Source of the DNA: Owenia fusiformis
Lineage: Eukaryota > Annelida > Polychaeta > Sabellida > Oweniidae
Assembly (NCBI GenBank): GCA_903813345.2
Contig: CAIIXF020000002.1
Location: 15,200,467-15,264,466, forward strand
DNA length: 64,000 bases
Reading direction: 5' to 3'
Shown here one piece after another: positions 10,948-25,000 of this stretch. Position 1 is the first letter of the stretch, and each line of letters begins with the position of its first letter. Position numbers and translations under genes: made by a program. The notes beneath the pieces are model-generated. The model was not told the origin of the DNA, ran no database searches, and saw only the letters and a program-made list of their open reading frames with translations.

Positions 10948-13900
10948 GTGAATATCTCACTTATTACCCATGATTTCAACTTACTATAAGCTTCTTAATA
11001 TAGTTATAAACCTATTATATTGATGGTATGTCTCATTTTGTCATTAATTTCAACACAGGGTTTGATAGCTTTATAAAGCTATAGAAGAATAATTTTCTGA
11101 TTTTTTGAATTTGCATGATGATCATGATCATCATTCAAAAACAACAACAGCAGCCTAGCATTTCTTTGGCTTGCAGCTCCATTATGGCAAAAGGTCCTAC
11201 AAAGAGAGATTTTAAGGTCTTAGATATGTTAGAATTTGATAATATACTTTAGTCCAACAACATTAGACCTAGCCTGGGCCTCGTTTCTTATCTGACATGT
11301 CTTATAGCCCCGGCTAGGTCTAACCTCCATGATCATTTTGCCCTTGATGAGTTAATTTAATCGTTCGGCAGGTTTCGACAAGCAGAACTAATAAAACTCT
11401 GAAAACATGGTCATATTACATAAAAAATGTGATTCAAGCATGTATACATACCTTATAAATACATACACACCATCCTGTATCCCCCTTAGACCCTATTGAT
11501 GCATAATTACGAAAATATCGAAGACAGGTTTGGAATTTTACTATGACGGAGAAAATAGAGCACTGAATACACTGAGGTAAGAATTTATTACATGTGCGAC
11601 AGCATGTATTTTTCATAGCTATAGTAATTCTTTATGTTCCCCACTGTACTTACTGTATTAGAATTTCCATTTTCCGCCATGTTTGATATCTGTAAAAATA
11701 AAATCTAATTGCTGGATTAATTTGCTATGCTGTACAGCCAGCAATAAACTTACCCAGGGGCATAACCAGAAAATGTTAAGGGGCAGGGTTCTCACTAGTC
11801 TATATCCAATAGACTGAATCTCCTGAGAATTCAGTTTATTGATGATTATGTCCCTCCTGTGGGAAAACAGGAAATTTCCTGCACACAATTATCAATTTTA
11901 GGAAACTTCACTTCCAAAAAATAAGCATTATAACAATTCAATTAAAGTAGTAAGGTACAATTAAATGTTATAAAAAGTAACACAGCATATTGTCAAATAG
12001 AAATAAAGCTAGGGGAAGTAACAAATATGCAAATTAATTTACCCAATCAGGCATTTTGAATGGCACTTCCTATGTAAACAAATAATTTTCAATCCCAAAT
12101 TTTAACATATGTGGGTTATAGTCTGAATATTTTCATTTCAAATTTCAAAAAATTTCAGACTAGAGGATATAGTCTAGGGTTCTCACTAGGCTTTTAGACT
12201 CCAGAGATTCTCCGGCGTCTAATGTCTTTAAACCCTCTTGCTCCATAGTATAATAGCTTTTCCGGAGTTTAAAGGACAACTGAAATAGCTTTACTCAGCT
12301 TGCAGCTAGAAAAATGCGGGTTTCTCCATTGTAAGCCCAACGTAGAGTCCTTGCGATAGACATTATAAAATATATGTTAGATAACTGCTAACGGTCATAG
12401 ATAATGAAATAAAACTAACTGATCAATCAAATTGGCCCCCACGTGATTAGTAACATCATATACAAAAATATAGCTTTGGTTTATTGGTTCCTTAGTAATC
12501 ACAACGTCACGGCAACCATAGGATTGTTGTGTAAACAAATAACAAAACATTTTGGCATTATGACGTCACGATCTAATGGACCAAAACGGGCCACCTGGGG
12601 ACCAATGAGAAATCACGTGGGGCCAATGACGTCACAACCAATTCGAATATTGCTTATTAAGCAGCTATAACGATCGTTAGAGTGAAATAATTTTCACACT
12701 ACTGATGAGAAAACATGTCCAAATACATTTATCAAAAAATTATATTGATTCCTTTAGGTTAAATATACCATTTCATATTTGCTTTAAATGTTTTTCCCTG
12801 AGTCTAATTTTACATTTTTTGTCACATTATTTATAATTAAACTCTTGAGAAAATTCATAAAATTGGATACAAATAAGGAATAGGGAGTCAAAAACCTTTT
12901 AGAAATGTATATTGTGATTAAAATAGGAAGATAATCTAAAGTAGTATTTTGAAAAATATACTTCTAATAGGATATCTTTGATCTCACATGGGGGAGTAGT
13001 AGCGATACCACAAAAAATCTGGGGTCCAAAAATTTCTTGTTGAAAACCCTGACAGGGGTTGCGTTTTTGGGGATTTGCATGACTGAGGGAAGCAAATCAC
13101 AAAAGAGGGGTACACGGTTCACCCCTGGACATTTTTTTAAAATACATTGTTTATGGTGCATCCTAAGCATTTCAAACTATAGATCTACTGTAATTTGTTA
13201 ATGTTTTTTTCAAAAAACGTTGACACTTACTTGGACAATTTCTTTAACCTGTCTAATCCAAACTCAACCAGGACAGGTCAAAAGTGTTCTTAAGGGAGAA
13301 TCAGATCTATAGGAAGTGACAAAATTGCAAGCAACATCTACAAGTAGCAGTATATTCCTTACAATTTCTTAAGTGTAGTATCTCCCAAAAGATCTATGTT
13401 GTGTTATAAATTGGTGAAGTCATTTAGAACGTGCAAAATTAGGGGAAAATGTTTTAATTCTCCGAAATAATAAAAATGGTAGTGGTAGGACTCGCCCAAA
13501 TTTTCAGACTTGATTATTGATTAATCAAATAAATTTGAATATTTTAATAGAAATATAAGCTTCTAAAACCTACATTCAATGTATTATTATGCTCCAAAAT
13601 GCGAAATTCTACTAAATTTTAAAAATCATACGAAAGTTTATATTGCATTTGACTCGATTATTTGTGAAAGAACTGAGCTTGACTTGAGTCAAAATCGGAG
13701 AGGAAAACAAAAATCGGTTTTCAAAATTTTTAGCCAAAACAAATGATTATTCAAGTTAGTTGCCAATTTTTCGTTCCATTACTAAAAAATGGTAACCTTT
13801 AAAGATAGAAAAATGAATGCATCATTGTAAAAATCTTTAATTTTACTCAAATAACATATACACTTTAGGGATTTTTTGGAAAATAGACATTGCAAGGAAT

Positions 13901-14979
13901 GATATACAACCAAAAATATTCAATTTTTATGTCAAGTACTAATTAGCCTCTAACTACTCTTATAGAGATTACAAAATTGGGACTGAAAGTGTTCACAAAA
14001 CAAGAGGTATTCAGGTGAGAGAGGAACTTGGATATACAGGATTTACAGGATATAAGACATCACATTTTTTCAAATTCTTTTTTTTGTTTCAGGCCAGCTA
14101 TAGTGACTACTAGAGTAACATATGTATAAGAAAGAAAAATAGCTTGATAATGGAGGTGTTTGCTTTTAAAACTCACTTGTGAAAGGTCTACACCAATACA
14201 ACAAAAACATGAAAACCTGTGCAAGTTCATTCCTAAGTTCATTCCCTCTTGAATGCTTCGATAATGTTTCTTTATCTCATCATCATCTTGATAAAAAAAA
14301 GAATTAGAATTATCATTAAAGGGACTAGAAGAGATGAATTGTTAGATTTGAAAAAAAACGTTAAAATTGTACAATATCTTTTGCTTTTGCTTTTATCATT
14401 CCATGTCATGCATGGTCGAAAAAGTCTAGCAGTTCTTCCTTTATTTTGGCATAATTCTTTCATCTGAACTTATCCCATCGGATTTCTTCTCTATAATTTC
14501 ACGAATTTGGACATTTCTGCGTTTTAAATCTTCAACTGCAACAGCTTTTATGTTTGATATTTTACTACTTTTGTCAGAAAATGAAAATAAGATTGTAATG
14601 AAAATCTTGGCATAATGATTACTCCAAGGCTCAATAACCATGCCAGGCCTGCTATATTCTCCTCATCAAGTACTCACAATTATACATGTTTCTAAAATAA
14701 ACAAGAACAGCTTCAAAACAAAGACTGATAAAGCTGTTCAACCTGGTTTAACATATACCCTTGTTTCCAATGTTTTTAAAGGAAAACAAATCACACAAAT
14801 GACATCTACAAGAAATATATTTTTGAGAACTCATAGTTTTACCTATATCTTATCATTATCTTTATGTCGGATTTGATAGTAAAGATCTCTTTGATACAGT
14901 AAATATTTGGAAAGATTTGAAGTAAATCTTGAGGTAATTTTGCAAGGGAACATGTGGTAAGATCTATTTTTTGTTGCAG
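10948..14979 (+). other. Putative STXBP4 first intron, no gene recognised
   Basis: About 4 kb with many short AT-rich frames and no convincing exon. A strong acceptor at 14093 is followed by stops in all frames. The segment includes the palindromic element at 12431-12628. Confidence 0.4.
12431..12628. mobile_element. Palindromic element, about 200 bp
   Basis: The left end ATTGGCCCCCACGTGATT is mirrored by AATCACGTGGGGCCAAT at the right end. Several CGTCA motifs lie between them. This looks like a short inverted-repeat MITE, with no coding content. Confidence 0.5.
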
Positions 14980-14996
14980 CCAGTTGATGAAGTGCA
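14980..14996 (+). other. Possible 17-nt microexon
   Basis: CCAGTTGATGAAGTGCA lies between a strong acceptor (CTATTTTTTGTTGCAG) and a donor (GTAAGC). It starts in phase 0 and ends in phase 2. That is exactly what is needed to connect the frame of the leader exon (10900-10947) to the exon at 19756, adding residues PVDEV plus a Gln at the junction. Such short matches can arise by chance. Confidence 0.2.
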
Positions 14997-16013
14997 GTAA
15001 GCAGAGAGAGACTAGTCAGGGAGCAGTAGCCTCATTTGCTTAACACAACAAAATACAGGATAGGATATAAGATAACATACAGAGAACTGCGCTACATATA
15101 GCACTACAGTAAGTAGCACAGGGATTTGAACCACCACCCAATTAATTTTTCTGGTCCTTGGGTTGGGTCTGGTCCTTGGCTTGTCTGGTTTTTACTGTAA
15201 AAATTAAAGGGAGTTAAAGCTTTCATAGAGTCTGTTAGGAGTTTTTAAGGTATTTTCTTTCTTCTGCTGTCAGATGTGGAAGAAACAAAATGACATGTCT
15301 CCTTGATATATGACAAGTTTTATCATTGTATTATGATGTCGCAGTCGCACCTTGGAATTGCAAAGCAGCAAGTTTGATTATATCATGAACCTCAATTCCG
15401 AATTCTCTATGTTTCATGTTTCTAATGTTTTCATTTTTTATGTTTCAATTAAAACATATATTTACCATCTTAAGATTGGTATTTACCACTTTAAGAAGAG
15501 TTCATTATTGCATATTTGAACATGACTGGATTCACACCTTCTATAAACTGTAAACCAAATCAACATTTCGCCCGGGATATATTCGCGAACATTGCCCCTT
15601 GTAATATGTGTAATGTGTGACGTCATAACGGCGGGCTGTAGTAATGGCGGACTTTAATGAATAATTTGAAACATTTTGGTTAGTTTTCATGTTCGAATCA
15701 TAATATAGACCTCAGAGCAGGTGTAATATTGTCGAATACACCCCCTAGGGCTAGGCACAAAAGCTTTCAAACAGAAAATGTTTGTGCCTAGCCCTGCGGA
15801 GTGTATTCAACAATATTATCCCTGCTCTTCAGTCTATATTTCCATATTAAGATGGGCCTTCACTTGTGACAGCTTGTCCCCCATAGGCAGTTTCTAGGAG
15901 GAGATATCTGGATAGACAAACAAACCTGTTTGATGGAAGAACTAACTGTCACACTTTATATATAATATAAGCATGCTGACTTTTCAAATATATTTGTCTT
16001 ATTCCACTTCCAG
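14997..16013. other. Intronic, with a hairpin MITE
   Basis: No exon seen. 15721-15830 forms a long imperfect hairpin. The motifs CTAGGGCTAGGCACAAA and TTTGTGCCTAGCCCT pair, and TATTGTCGAATACA mirrors TGTATTCAACAATA. It is probably a MITE. Confidence 0.5.
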
Positions 16014-16089
16014 TTAGATGAACAATTAAGATGTCAGCCACATTGGTGTTAACTGAGTCTAGTATGAGCTCCATATCCCCCCAACAAAG
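16014..16089 (+). CDS. STXBP4: STXBP4 exon with start codon
   Basis: Acceptor TTATTCCACTTCCAG at 16013 and donor AG|GTGAGA at 16090. ATG at 16031 opens the frame MSATLVLTESSMSSISPQQ and ends in phase 2; AG plus G from the next exon gives Arg. The first 17 bases are leader. The frame is closed upstream of this ATG within the exon, and the Ser/Pro/Gln composition runs smoothly into the next exon, so I take this as the main start. Confidence 0.75.
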
Positions 16090-19000
16090 GTGAGAGTAAT
16101 TATAGATGCCAAAGTCACACTCTGTGTTTTAGAGAATCCCTTTCTGACCAGTACATAGAGATTCATGAAATCTTTCAAATGAAGCAACACCAGTGCTATT
16201 CAATCCAGTGTTATCATGATATATATAATGGTATTTTTTAATATGATCACTAGATAATACATTCAATTCGGAGGAGGTCAGTCGAACATGTCTGACCCAG
16301 TTTACCAACATATCATGACATAGAATCCTTGTGAATCATAGGTAGAAAATATCTCCTCTAATTGACACTGGAAATTTTATTATTAATGTAAATCTAAATG
16401 TAAATCTATGAGCTGTATAGTAAACAGATAGTAAACATATAGTAAACATATACGTATAAGTCAGTAAATGGATATATAGAGGATATCCTATGATTTATGA
16501 GTGATATGATTTTTATCCACGAATGGATATGATATCTGCTCGAGGGAGCGTAGCGAGAGAGTGCAGATATCAATAACCATGAGTGGATTAAAATCATATC
16601 ACAAGTAAATCATAGGATGTTCTTTTTATTCCATAGTTAAAGTCATCATCAGAATCGTCGGAAATTAAGTCATTTAATTCGAATTTTCCAATCGATCCGG
16701 CGATATTGACACTTAGCCTCGTTTTGAGTCTGAAGTAGCAAAAATCCATAAACCATCGCATACATAAGGGTTATGTACTGGGAGGTTTTGGATATGGGGT
16801 TTATCCAGAGGGAGATGTGCATATCTACCTGAGGGACCGTAGGGACCGAAGGTAGATGTGCATATCTCACGAGGGATGAACTCAATATCCAAACCGACCG
16901 TACATAACTGCTTTATCCTATACCAAGTAGAGTTTTCAGGGGCATATGGCCATTTCAACAATACAAGGTGTAAAAATAAACAAATCATTCATATGCAAAG
17001 TCATTTTATTACATTTCTACTACTTACCGGAAGCGGGAAGATATGCAATTACCGAAGCGGGAAGATATGCACCGAAGCGGGAGATATGGCGGGAGATATG
17101 GAGGTTCTGGATATGCAAACCTCAAAATCAGGATACGGGATATATCTTACCAACTTATCTCCCTAAAACTCTACTTGGCATAGGATAAGATGTCGTATGT
17201 CATGGCTAAAAAACCGTATGCTATGGTTAAGTGAAAATTTGTCAAAAATATCATATTTTACCACTGATTACAAAAATACCGTTTTTATTTTCACATGTTA
17301 TCCTATGAATATCATGCTAACTATGGAATAATGTTTTTTACACTACACTGACCAGAATGAGGGTAAGAAATATTCTAAAATCAATGCATGTTTTTTGCAT
17401 GAATCTATGAGAATAAATTTTCAAGTGAAATCATTGTTTGTAATAAGAATTCAGTTTCCATGTCATTTAGCAGTCACTTCTGCGTTTTATTTTATTGTCT
17501 ATATGCAGTATATATAGGAGGTTTGTATGTTCTGATTTCTTTTATCCCACTGAGCAAAGTTTAAGTTGGGATATAGTGGAGCTGCCTGTATGTTGGTCAT
17601 CCATTTGTCTATCTGTACATCCAGCCAATCTCATTTCTTTTTCCCTTTCCCTGAATTTATTGATATTTTATATGTAAACACATGACACATTTGTAATGAG
17701 AAAAAATTCATCATTGCTGTTGCTTGAAGAGAAACTTTTTTGTTGATACATTATATGTAAATACTTGGAACACTGTTAATCTTGTTTGGAGACCTTTTTC
17801 AGAAATTATTACTGGTAGCTGTATTTTCACAAAATGTTCAGTGGGATTTGCTACACCTTGATGTTGCTAGTATTATCTATTTTCTAGTTTTCACATTTAG
17901 TTCATTTATGATATTATTTTTCACTCAATGTTCAAACTACAAAATTCCAAGAAGTATACTAATGAAAAAATGTGTTATAGTATGTTCCAACCTATTTCAT
18001 ATGAAGACTGTAGAGCACAGCTACCATTATAAAATATTCCACATTTTAAGATATTTCCAAGGTACAGGGTGATTATAAAGTGAGATGAAAGGTGCTCTAA
18101 CTCTTACTTTTGATCACCCTGTTAGCATATAATGAATTAGGTTTATCAGTTGTGAGACAGAACAAGTATAATGACTCATGAAATTCCCTATTCCTTACAT
18201 ATTTAAAAAAAATAATTATGTATCTTAGAAACATTCCCAGCATTCAAATCCAAGAAACTAGAGCACGATGCCCATGTCAAGCAGCGTGCCTACTAGGCAC
18301 GCAGTTTGAAACTCTGACAAACTGCGCGCATATTTCAAAATGTGAGATGGGGAGGACACGACTCCCAAAAAGAGCCAAAATACGAAAAATACAAGGTTAT
18401 TCTCGTTCTAAAGATAGAACCATTCTGTGAAGATGAACTTAATTTACTCATAGTACTCAATGTTTTTCCCGATGTAAACCTAGTTATCTCAATATAAGGG
18501 TCTTAAGTAACTTCTGTGTTCAAAATTTACAGTGTAAAGTTATACCTATGTTTTTTTATCGTCATTTGCCGTTTATTCAGCCATTGTGTCTGTGTATGCT
18601 AGAATATATAGGATCCCTCCATCTGATTAAATCAGCAAAGTTTGTGTTCAAAACGATAATACGCCATAAACGTGATTTAAACATTTTTCTTGTCAAACTG
18701 CGCGCCTATATTCACATGTATTTCCCAAACTGCGTGCCTAATATTTCCAAACTGCTTGCCTATCCAAGCTTGTTTTGTATTATTAGAAAACATAAGCGCC
18801 ATACAAGGCACATATGTGTCTAATAGTAGAACCCCATAATTGAAACACTATGAGAGTCCATCCACCAAGATGGTGATCTGAAAATAAAAGTTTTTTTCGT
18901 TCCCAACTTAATTGTCACTTCTATTATACATTTTGACTTTCAATATGAAAATCTCATAAAATCTGACGATAAAGCAAAATTCCAAAGCTACATGAAAAAC

Positions 19001-22000
19001 ACCTACACGTGCCTCTGTAGAAATTCCAATGATAATATGTAGTTTTAATAGTGTATGCGCACAGTTTGTAGTTTCTGGCTAAAATAGGCGCGCAGTTTGT
19101 GATTTATTTCTTTTTAATCTCCTGATTATCTGTTTTATCTCGAAATATTTTGAATTATACATGATAAATGTGTAAGGAATTAAATATAAAACGAGTCTAA
19201 AGTATTTGTCATTTATGTTTCAAGTGCTAGATCGATTTACGTATATACATTCCCGTTAAATCAGTGACAAAAATGCCATTAATCTGCTTATGTTTTAAAA
19301 CTTAGATTCATTTGCACATAGTTTTTGCTAGTATTAGCAAGATTCGTATATTCGCCACAGAATGAACGCATTGAACAAGAAAACAATGCAGGATAAATGT
19401 CTTTAAATTACGTTTCAAAATACAGACTCCAACTTAAATGATGCAATGTTCTTAGTTCTCAGTGTTTTGATCACAAACTGCACGCCTAAGTAGGTGCGCA
19501 GCTTGACATGTGCACCGTGTAGAGGGGATCATGATAAGTCAGTCCAACAGTTCTGACATTTTGCAGGATTCCTTTGATTTCAAGAATGATTTTGGACATT
19601 TTTGCATCTTAAATTTTCAGTTAAAATATTTGATCAGATATCTCAAGTTTTGGGAAAATAAATAGGATTATGAGGTTAACTTTGGCATGATTTTTAAAAA
19701 AATTCTAATTCCTTTAAACCATTAAAAAGAAATGCAGTGTTTTGCTTTGTTACAGGTTAAAAAGTCCTAGAGTACAGAGTCCCAGACTAGAAAGTCCTCA
19801 ACTTAGTACATCTTCAAGTCCCAATCACCTGTTTGGCCATTCACTTCAAATAAATCGTGAGTCACCACAAAGTAGGAGTAACTCTCCCCATGATAGCCGG
19901 AACTCACCACATCAAAGAATATCCCCTAAGACGTTTGGAAATTCACCACATGGTAGTGAGAATTCCCCACAACTAAGAGGGATTTCCCCACAAGTGACAG
20001 AGGACATCCCCCAAGCCAGGGGGAAATCTCCACTTGCACAAGAAAGTTCCTTGCCTGGTCTTGGAAAAACAACTGAAATTATTGTATATGACAAGTGCAC
20101 AAGTGGACTAGGTAACTATAGTACAACATTGGTCATATTAATTTGTGTAATTGTCAATGTTTTCCCAGGATGTTTTGTCAAGTGGGTGCAAAATTCTCAT
20201 TTTTTTACTTTTTTGACCAAAGTTGGTTTAACATGCTTATGTTTCACATTTTTGAGTGTATGCTAATCAGTGAGTGCAGGTCTTAAGTAGGTGCAGTGCT
20301 GACTTACTTCTAAATATATGGGTTAGAAGTGTGTGTTTAATCATAAGCTTATCTTATTGTTCCAGGTATCAAAATTATAGGGGGTGTTAGCAACTCAGAC
20401 GATAGAAAAGATTTTGGAATATTCGTAAAAAGAATTTTAATTGGAGGACTTGCTGCTAAAGATAGTAAGTAAAATACTAGACATCTTATGCCTGGGTCAC
20501 ATTTGCTCCGATCCATCGACCGGCGCCTGGCCGATTGAGTGTTTTGTTCAATATTGTATTCAATTTTGAACAAAATACTCGATCGGCCAGGCGCCATAGT
20601 GAAAATCGGAGCAAATGTGACCAAGGCATTACAGAGACCCTGAAGGCTTTTAGTTACTTAGTTACTAAGTTATTTAACTTATTTGATACTAAATTACTTA
20701 AATACTAAGTTAGTTATTTAATTAATTACTAAGGTAATTATCCCATCGCATGAAGTTTGGAGGGATATAGGGAACACCTCTGTCCATCGTACGTCTGTCC
20801 GTCCGTCCGGGCAATAACTGAAATACCATTGGCCTGATTTTGTTCATATTTTGTACACATATACCCTATGGGGGTACAAGTTCTGCTCAAAAGGCGATTT
20901 TCAAAATGGCAGCCATTTTAGTGCCAATTTTACAGTAATTTAGGTGCAATATGTAAAACTGTAATAGCAATATGATTTAAATGTAAAAAAAATTATATAG
21001 GACATTAATAAAGCCTCAAATGTAGATAATAAAGAAGCACATGGCAGCCATCTTGAAAAATGGCAGCATTTACTCGTTATTTTACGATTTTTGCTGTACC
21101 TCGAAAAGTAGTGGAGCGATTTTGTTCATATTTGGTATGTGAATACTACAAGCATGGCACACTGTCTTAGATGACACTTTTGGTAGAAGGTGGCCATTTT
21201 ATAAAAATGGCCGCCATTTTAACATATTTTACTATAACTCGAAAAGTAGTGGAGCGATTTGGTATGTGAATACTATAAGCATAGCACACTGTTTAATGAC
21301 ACTTTTGATAGAAGGTGGCCATTTTGAAAAATGGCCCCCATTTTAACGTATTTTACTTTAACTCGAAAAGTAGTGGAGCAATTGTTTATATTTGGTATGT
21401 GAATACTATAAGCATGGCACACTGTCTAATGACACTTTTGGTAGAAGGTGGCCATTTTGAAAAATGACTGCCATTTTTGCTATATACTTTCTTTGTAAAT
21501 ATGCCAGCCATGGCTGTTTGATGGATTTGCTACGCTTTGGCGTTGCTGTTGTCTAGTAAGTTTATTAGTAATCTACCTAGCAAGTTAGTTGAGCTAGTCA
21601 TCTGAAACTTCTTGATGAGCTGCTCCATGGAGTATAGCTGTACTGTGCCAAAGAAAAAGTTGGAATTTATTCAGACAAAACAGTTATACAACACTACATC
21701 GGCACGTGGCATTTTGTGTGTTCCGCTGATTGTATCTAAGACTAAACATTTGAGATTTGTTAGTCAGAACTTGTAATTTTATTGCATTTGAAATGTTCTT
21801 TTGTGCTGATGGGTGTTATAGGCAAGCAAGGAGTGACATGAGAATGCTTGTCAAATCAAAGTAGCAAGAAAATCTGCCATCCATTTAACTTGAAATTTTG
21901 CAGATGCAAGAGCAAACTTCTTTCAAGATTAGCTTTTGGGCATTTTGGGTAATTAACAAAGCAGCCATTATGAATTGAAGTGTGATTCTTATCCCAGTGT

Positions 22001-25000
22001 GTTTTGTTTACTTCCAGGCAGGCTGCAAGAAGGAGATCTTATAGTTGAGGTGAATAAAGAAACATTGATAGATGTCACTAACGAAAGGTATACAATTCTT
22101 CACTTCTCATGCAAGGAGGATTAGCAGCTAGAATGCAATATCTTGATATTTTCCAACAATGAATCAGATCTTTCAGGATGTCGTGATTTTCACTTCAAAT
22201 TTTGAATCATGAGTTTTATAGTCTTATTACTTAAGAGAAAATTCAAAACACAAGATATTAGCTCACATCTTTTGGATTTGGATTGCTGATTATGATTTTA
22301 TAGCCAGTTTGTCAGACAACAATGACATTCTGACATTTTCATTGTTGGAAAATATTGAGATTGCATTCTGGGAGCCTATCCTCCTTGCTTTTCAAGTGAA
22401 ATTACATGAGAAATCCATTTATTTTGTTATGTCTGCTGTATATAAGTTTATGAGCCTTTTTGCATATTACTCACATTGGCCAAGTGAAAAATTATATTTT
22501 GGTTAATTTTATTTTATTCTAACATTTTGAAAAGGAGAATACAGTATCAGCTCAGACTACATGCACTCTACAAATGTATGGTTTTAGATAAAATTAACAT
22601 CATTTTGGTACTGATTCTGAACCATTTTGGTACTTATACTACCCTGCACAGAGTCTAGTTTTAAACTACCCTCTGCCTAGTCTATTATTACAGTTAAGCA
22701 GCCCGCCCCAAAGAATGCAAAGGGTATACTTGTGCTAGAATTGTGTCCATTTTTACAGAGTGCCACACTGGTGCCAATGTGGATAAATGAATTGTGGTTT
22801 ATATACTAGAAATAATGAGGTAACTTTGCATTTTAGGGCAGTCTCAATTCTTCGCAATGCTTCTTCCTCTGGTAGGGTTACTATGGTGATAGTGAGAGAC
22901 CAGGACAGCAGGTACAGTGCAACTTACACTTTGATATATCACCATGGAAACTGCCATGACACTTATTAAATTGATAGTTTGAGACTTGTCTTGGTTAATG
23001 GAAATGCTATTAGCTTATTACATAAAGATACTGAGTCCTGAAGTGAAATGTTATACGCATTACTGACTGGATTTTGTTGTGATGTTATAATCTATAATTA
23101 AGAATATGTCAATAGTTCACATGTACAATGTCAATGTACAAGGATTTTCATGAGAATTTCCCTCCTTAATTTACCATAGTGACTTACGCATAGTGATTTC
23201 AGTTGAATTTGAACATTTGTCATTTGATGTTCATGATTTTAATATTTTACATACTAGTTGATCTTATAATATTGTTAGCCCCTTTGAAAAGATAAGTGTA
23301 TGTGGGGATAAAACAATAAAATGGCCTAATGTCAAAAATTTACATTGTGAAGAGTTCACCTGAAAGTCAGATGGGTCCCTTAGGCAGCTAGGATGTTTGA
23401 TTTAAACATGTTGTGGAAATGTGATTCTGTTTTTGTTCATATCAGAATCACGAAAAATTATTTCCCTTTGCGTCATTGGATAACTATATCTCATAGAAGG
23501 ATGTAATATTATTAGACCTTTGGCAATAGCATCTGGTTTGTTTTTGTCATTTCCTTCTACATCTTTTCATTTTTGTCACATTTCACTCATGTTTGCCAGT
23601 TTTTGTCACATTCCAGTACCTACAATGTATGTGTATTGATATGTTGTTGAATGGTTACAGGGAAGAATTCTTAGAGCTGATGGAAATGCAGAATGGTTAC
23701 AGTTATTCTACAGCCAGTTCTGATTGCCGCAGTGTGACTTCTTGTGCAAGTACGCCATCTATACTCCCTCAAGGTATATTGATGACTCTGACATGAGACT
23801 TTTATAATTATTACGGTATATTAATATTGTGTCTTTATTATCCCAAGGAACAAAGTTCGGTAGGGATATAGTGAAGCTCTCCATCTGTCTGTCAGTCAAT
23901 CAGTTCATCTGTTCATCATCTAGATGATGGATTTTCTTCTTATTTGGTGGAAATATGGATATTGGTGAATTGCTTTACGCAAAAAAATTCCAAGATGGCA
24001 GCCACTTGGCAGAAATTTTTAGCAAAAATCTGAATTTTTCATTTTCAACCAAAGTAATAAACATTACTGTTTGCAATTTTGGTAGTATATTCTCAACATA
24101 TTTATATTTCACATCTATTTCATGTTTTTCAACTTTACCTCCAGGGGCCGTGCATGGGGGTTGGTAAAATAGGTGAAATTATACTCAAATGAAAGGCAAT
24201 TTAGAGTAGAAAATTGTATCATTTTTCTGATTTAGGCGTTGGAAAATTCAAAATGGCCACCTAATATCTATTTCGCAATAGTTTCTTGATCTCCCTGAAA
24301 TATATTATACTCAAATTGAAGGAATTTTAAAGTAGATCACAATTATAGTATTGTTTTTCTCATTCGTGCCTCAGAAAATTCAAAATGGCTGTCTAAAGCG
24401 GGAATTCACTATAATTAAGAGATCTCTTCAAAGTATGGTTACGTTACACTACATTTAGATCTCAAATATTGATTTGATTTTATGATTTGAGCCTTTGAAA
24501 CTCCTAAATGGTCACTCAAATGCTTAAATTGGTGGAAATTCTGGTATAGTACATGTATATCTCCAATGTCTGTCTTTATTATCTGCATATCAATGGTAGA
24601 GTAGATGGTAAATACTACATATATATTCATGAATAATTTTAGAAACTTCAAAGTTTGAAGGAATGTACTATTTTTATACAGTTTTTTTATTTTACATTAG
24701 AAAATGCATTGGCATTGGCAGTGCATTGCATGTTAGTGCTAAATTATTGTTCTCACTACATTTAAAATGTAGTGCACTTGGATAGTGTAGTACACTAAAA
24801 ATGCGTACAAGTTCAACAATCTCATAAAAATACTTTTTACTCTGTTAATTGTGGGAATGTTTACTCTGACAATGATTATTTGATTCATAGATTGATGTAC
24901 CAGTTTTTGAATTGAAAATTCTTCATCACATTATTTGCTGTCTAACTTACAATACACAATATACTGACAACAAACAATATTGATTTGTTTGTCTTAACAA

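Larger units (their letters stand above)
16090..19755 (+). other. STXBP4 intron packed with MITEs
   Basis: It holds hairpin elements at 16480-16622 and 16913-17188, a GTCC-type repeat head at 17543, a mini-inverted repeat at 18064-18123 and the Transib-like element at 18264-19519. No other exon is seen. Confidence 0.6.

Noticed and set aside
14094-14157. Exon after a strong acceptor (TTTTTTTTGTTTCAG)
   Set aside because: All three frames meet stops within a few codons to about a dozen codons, and the nearest donor is weak.
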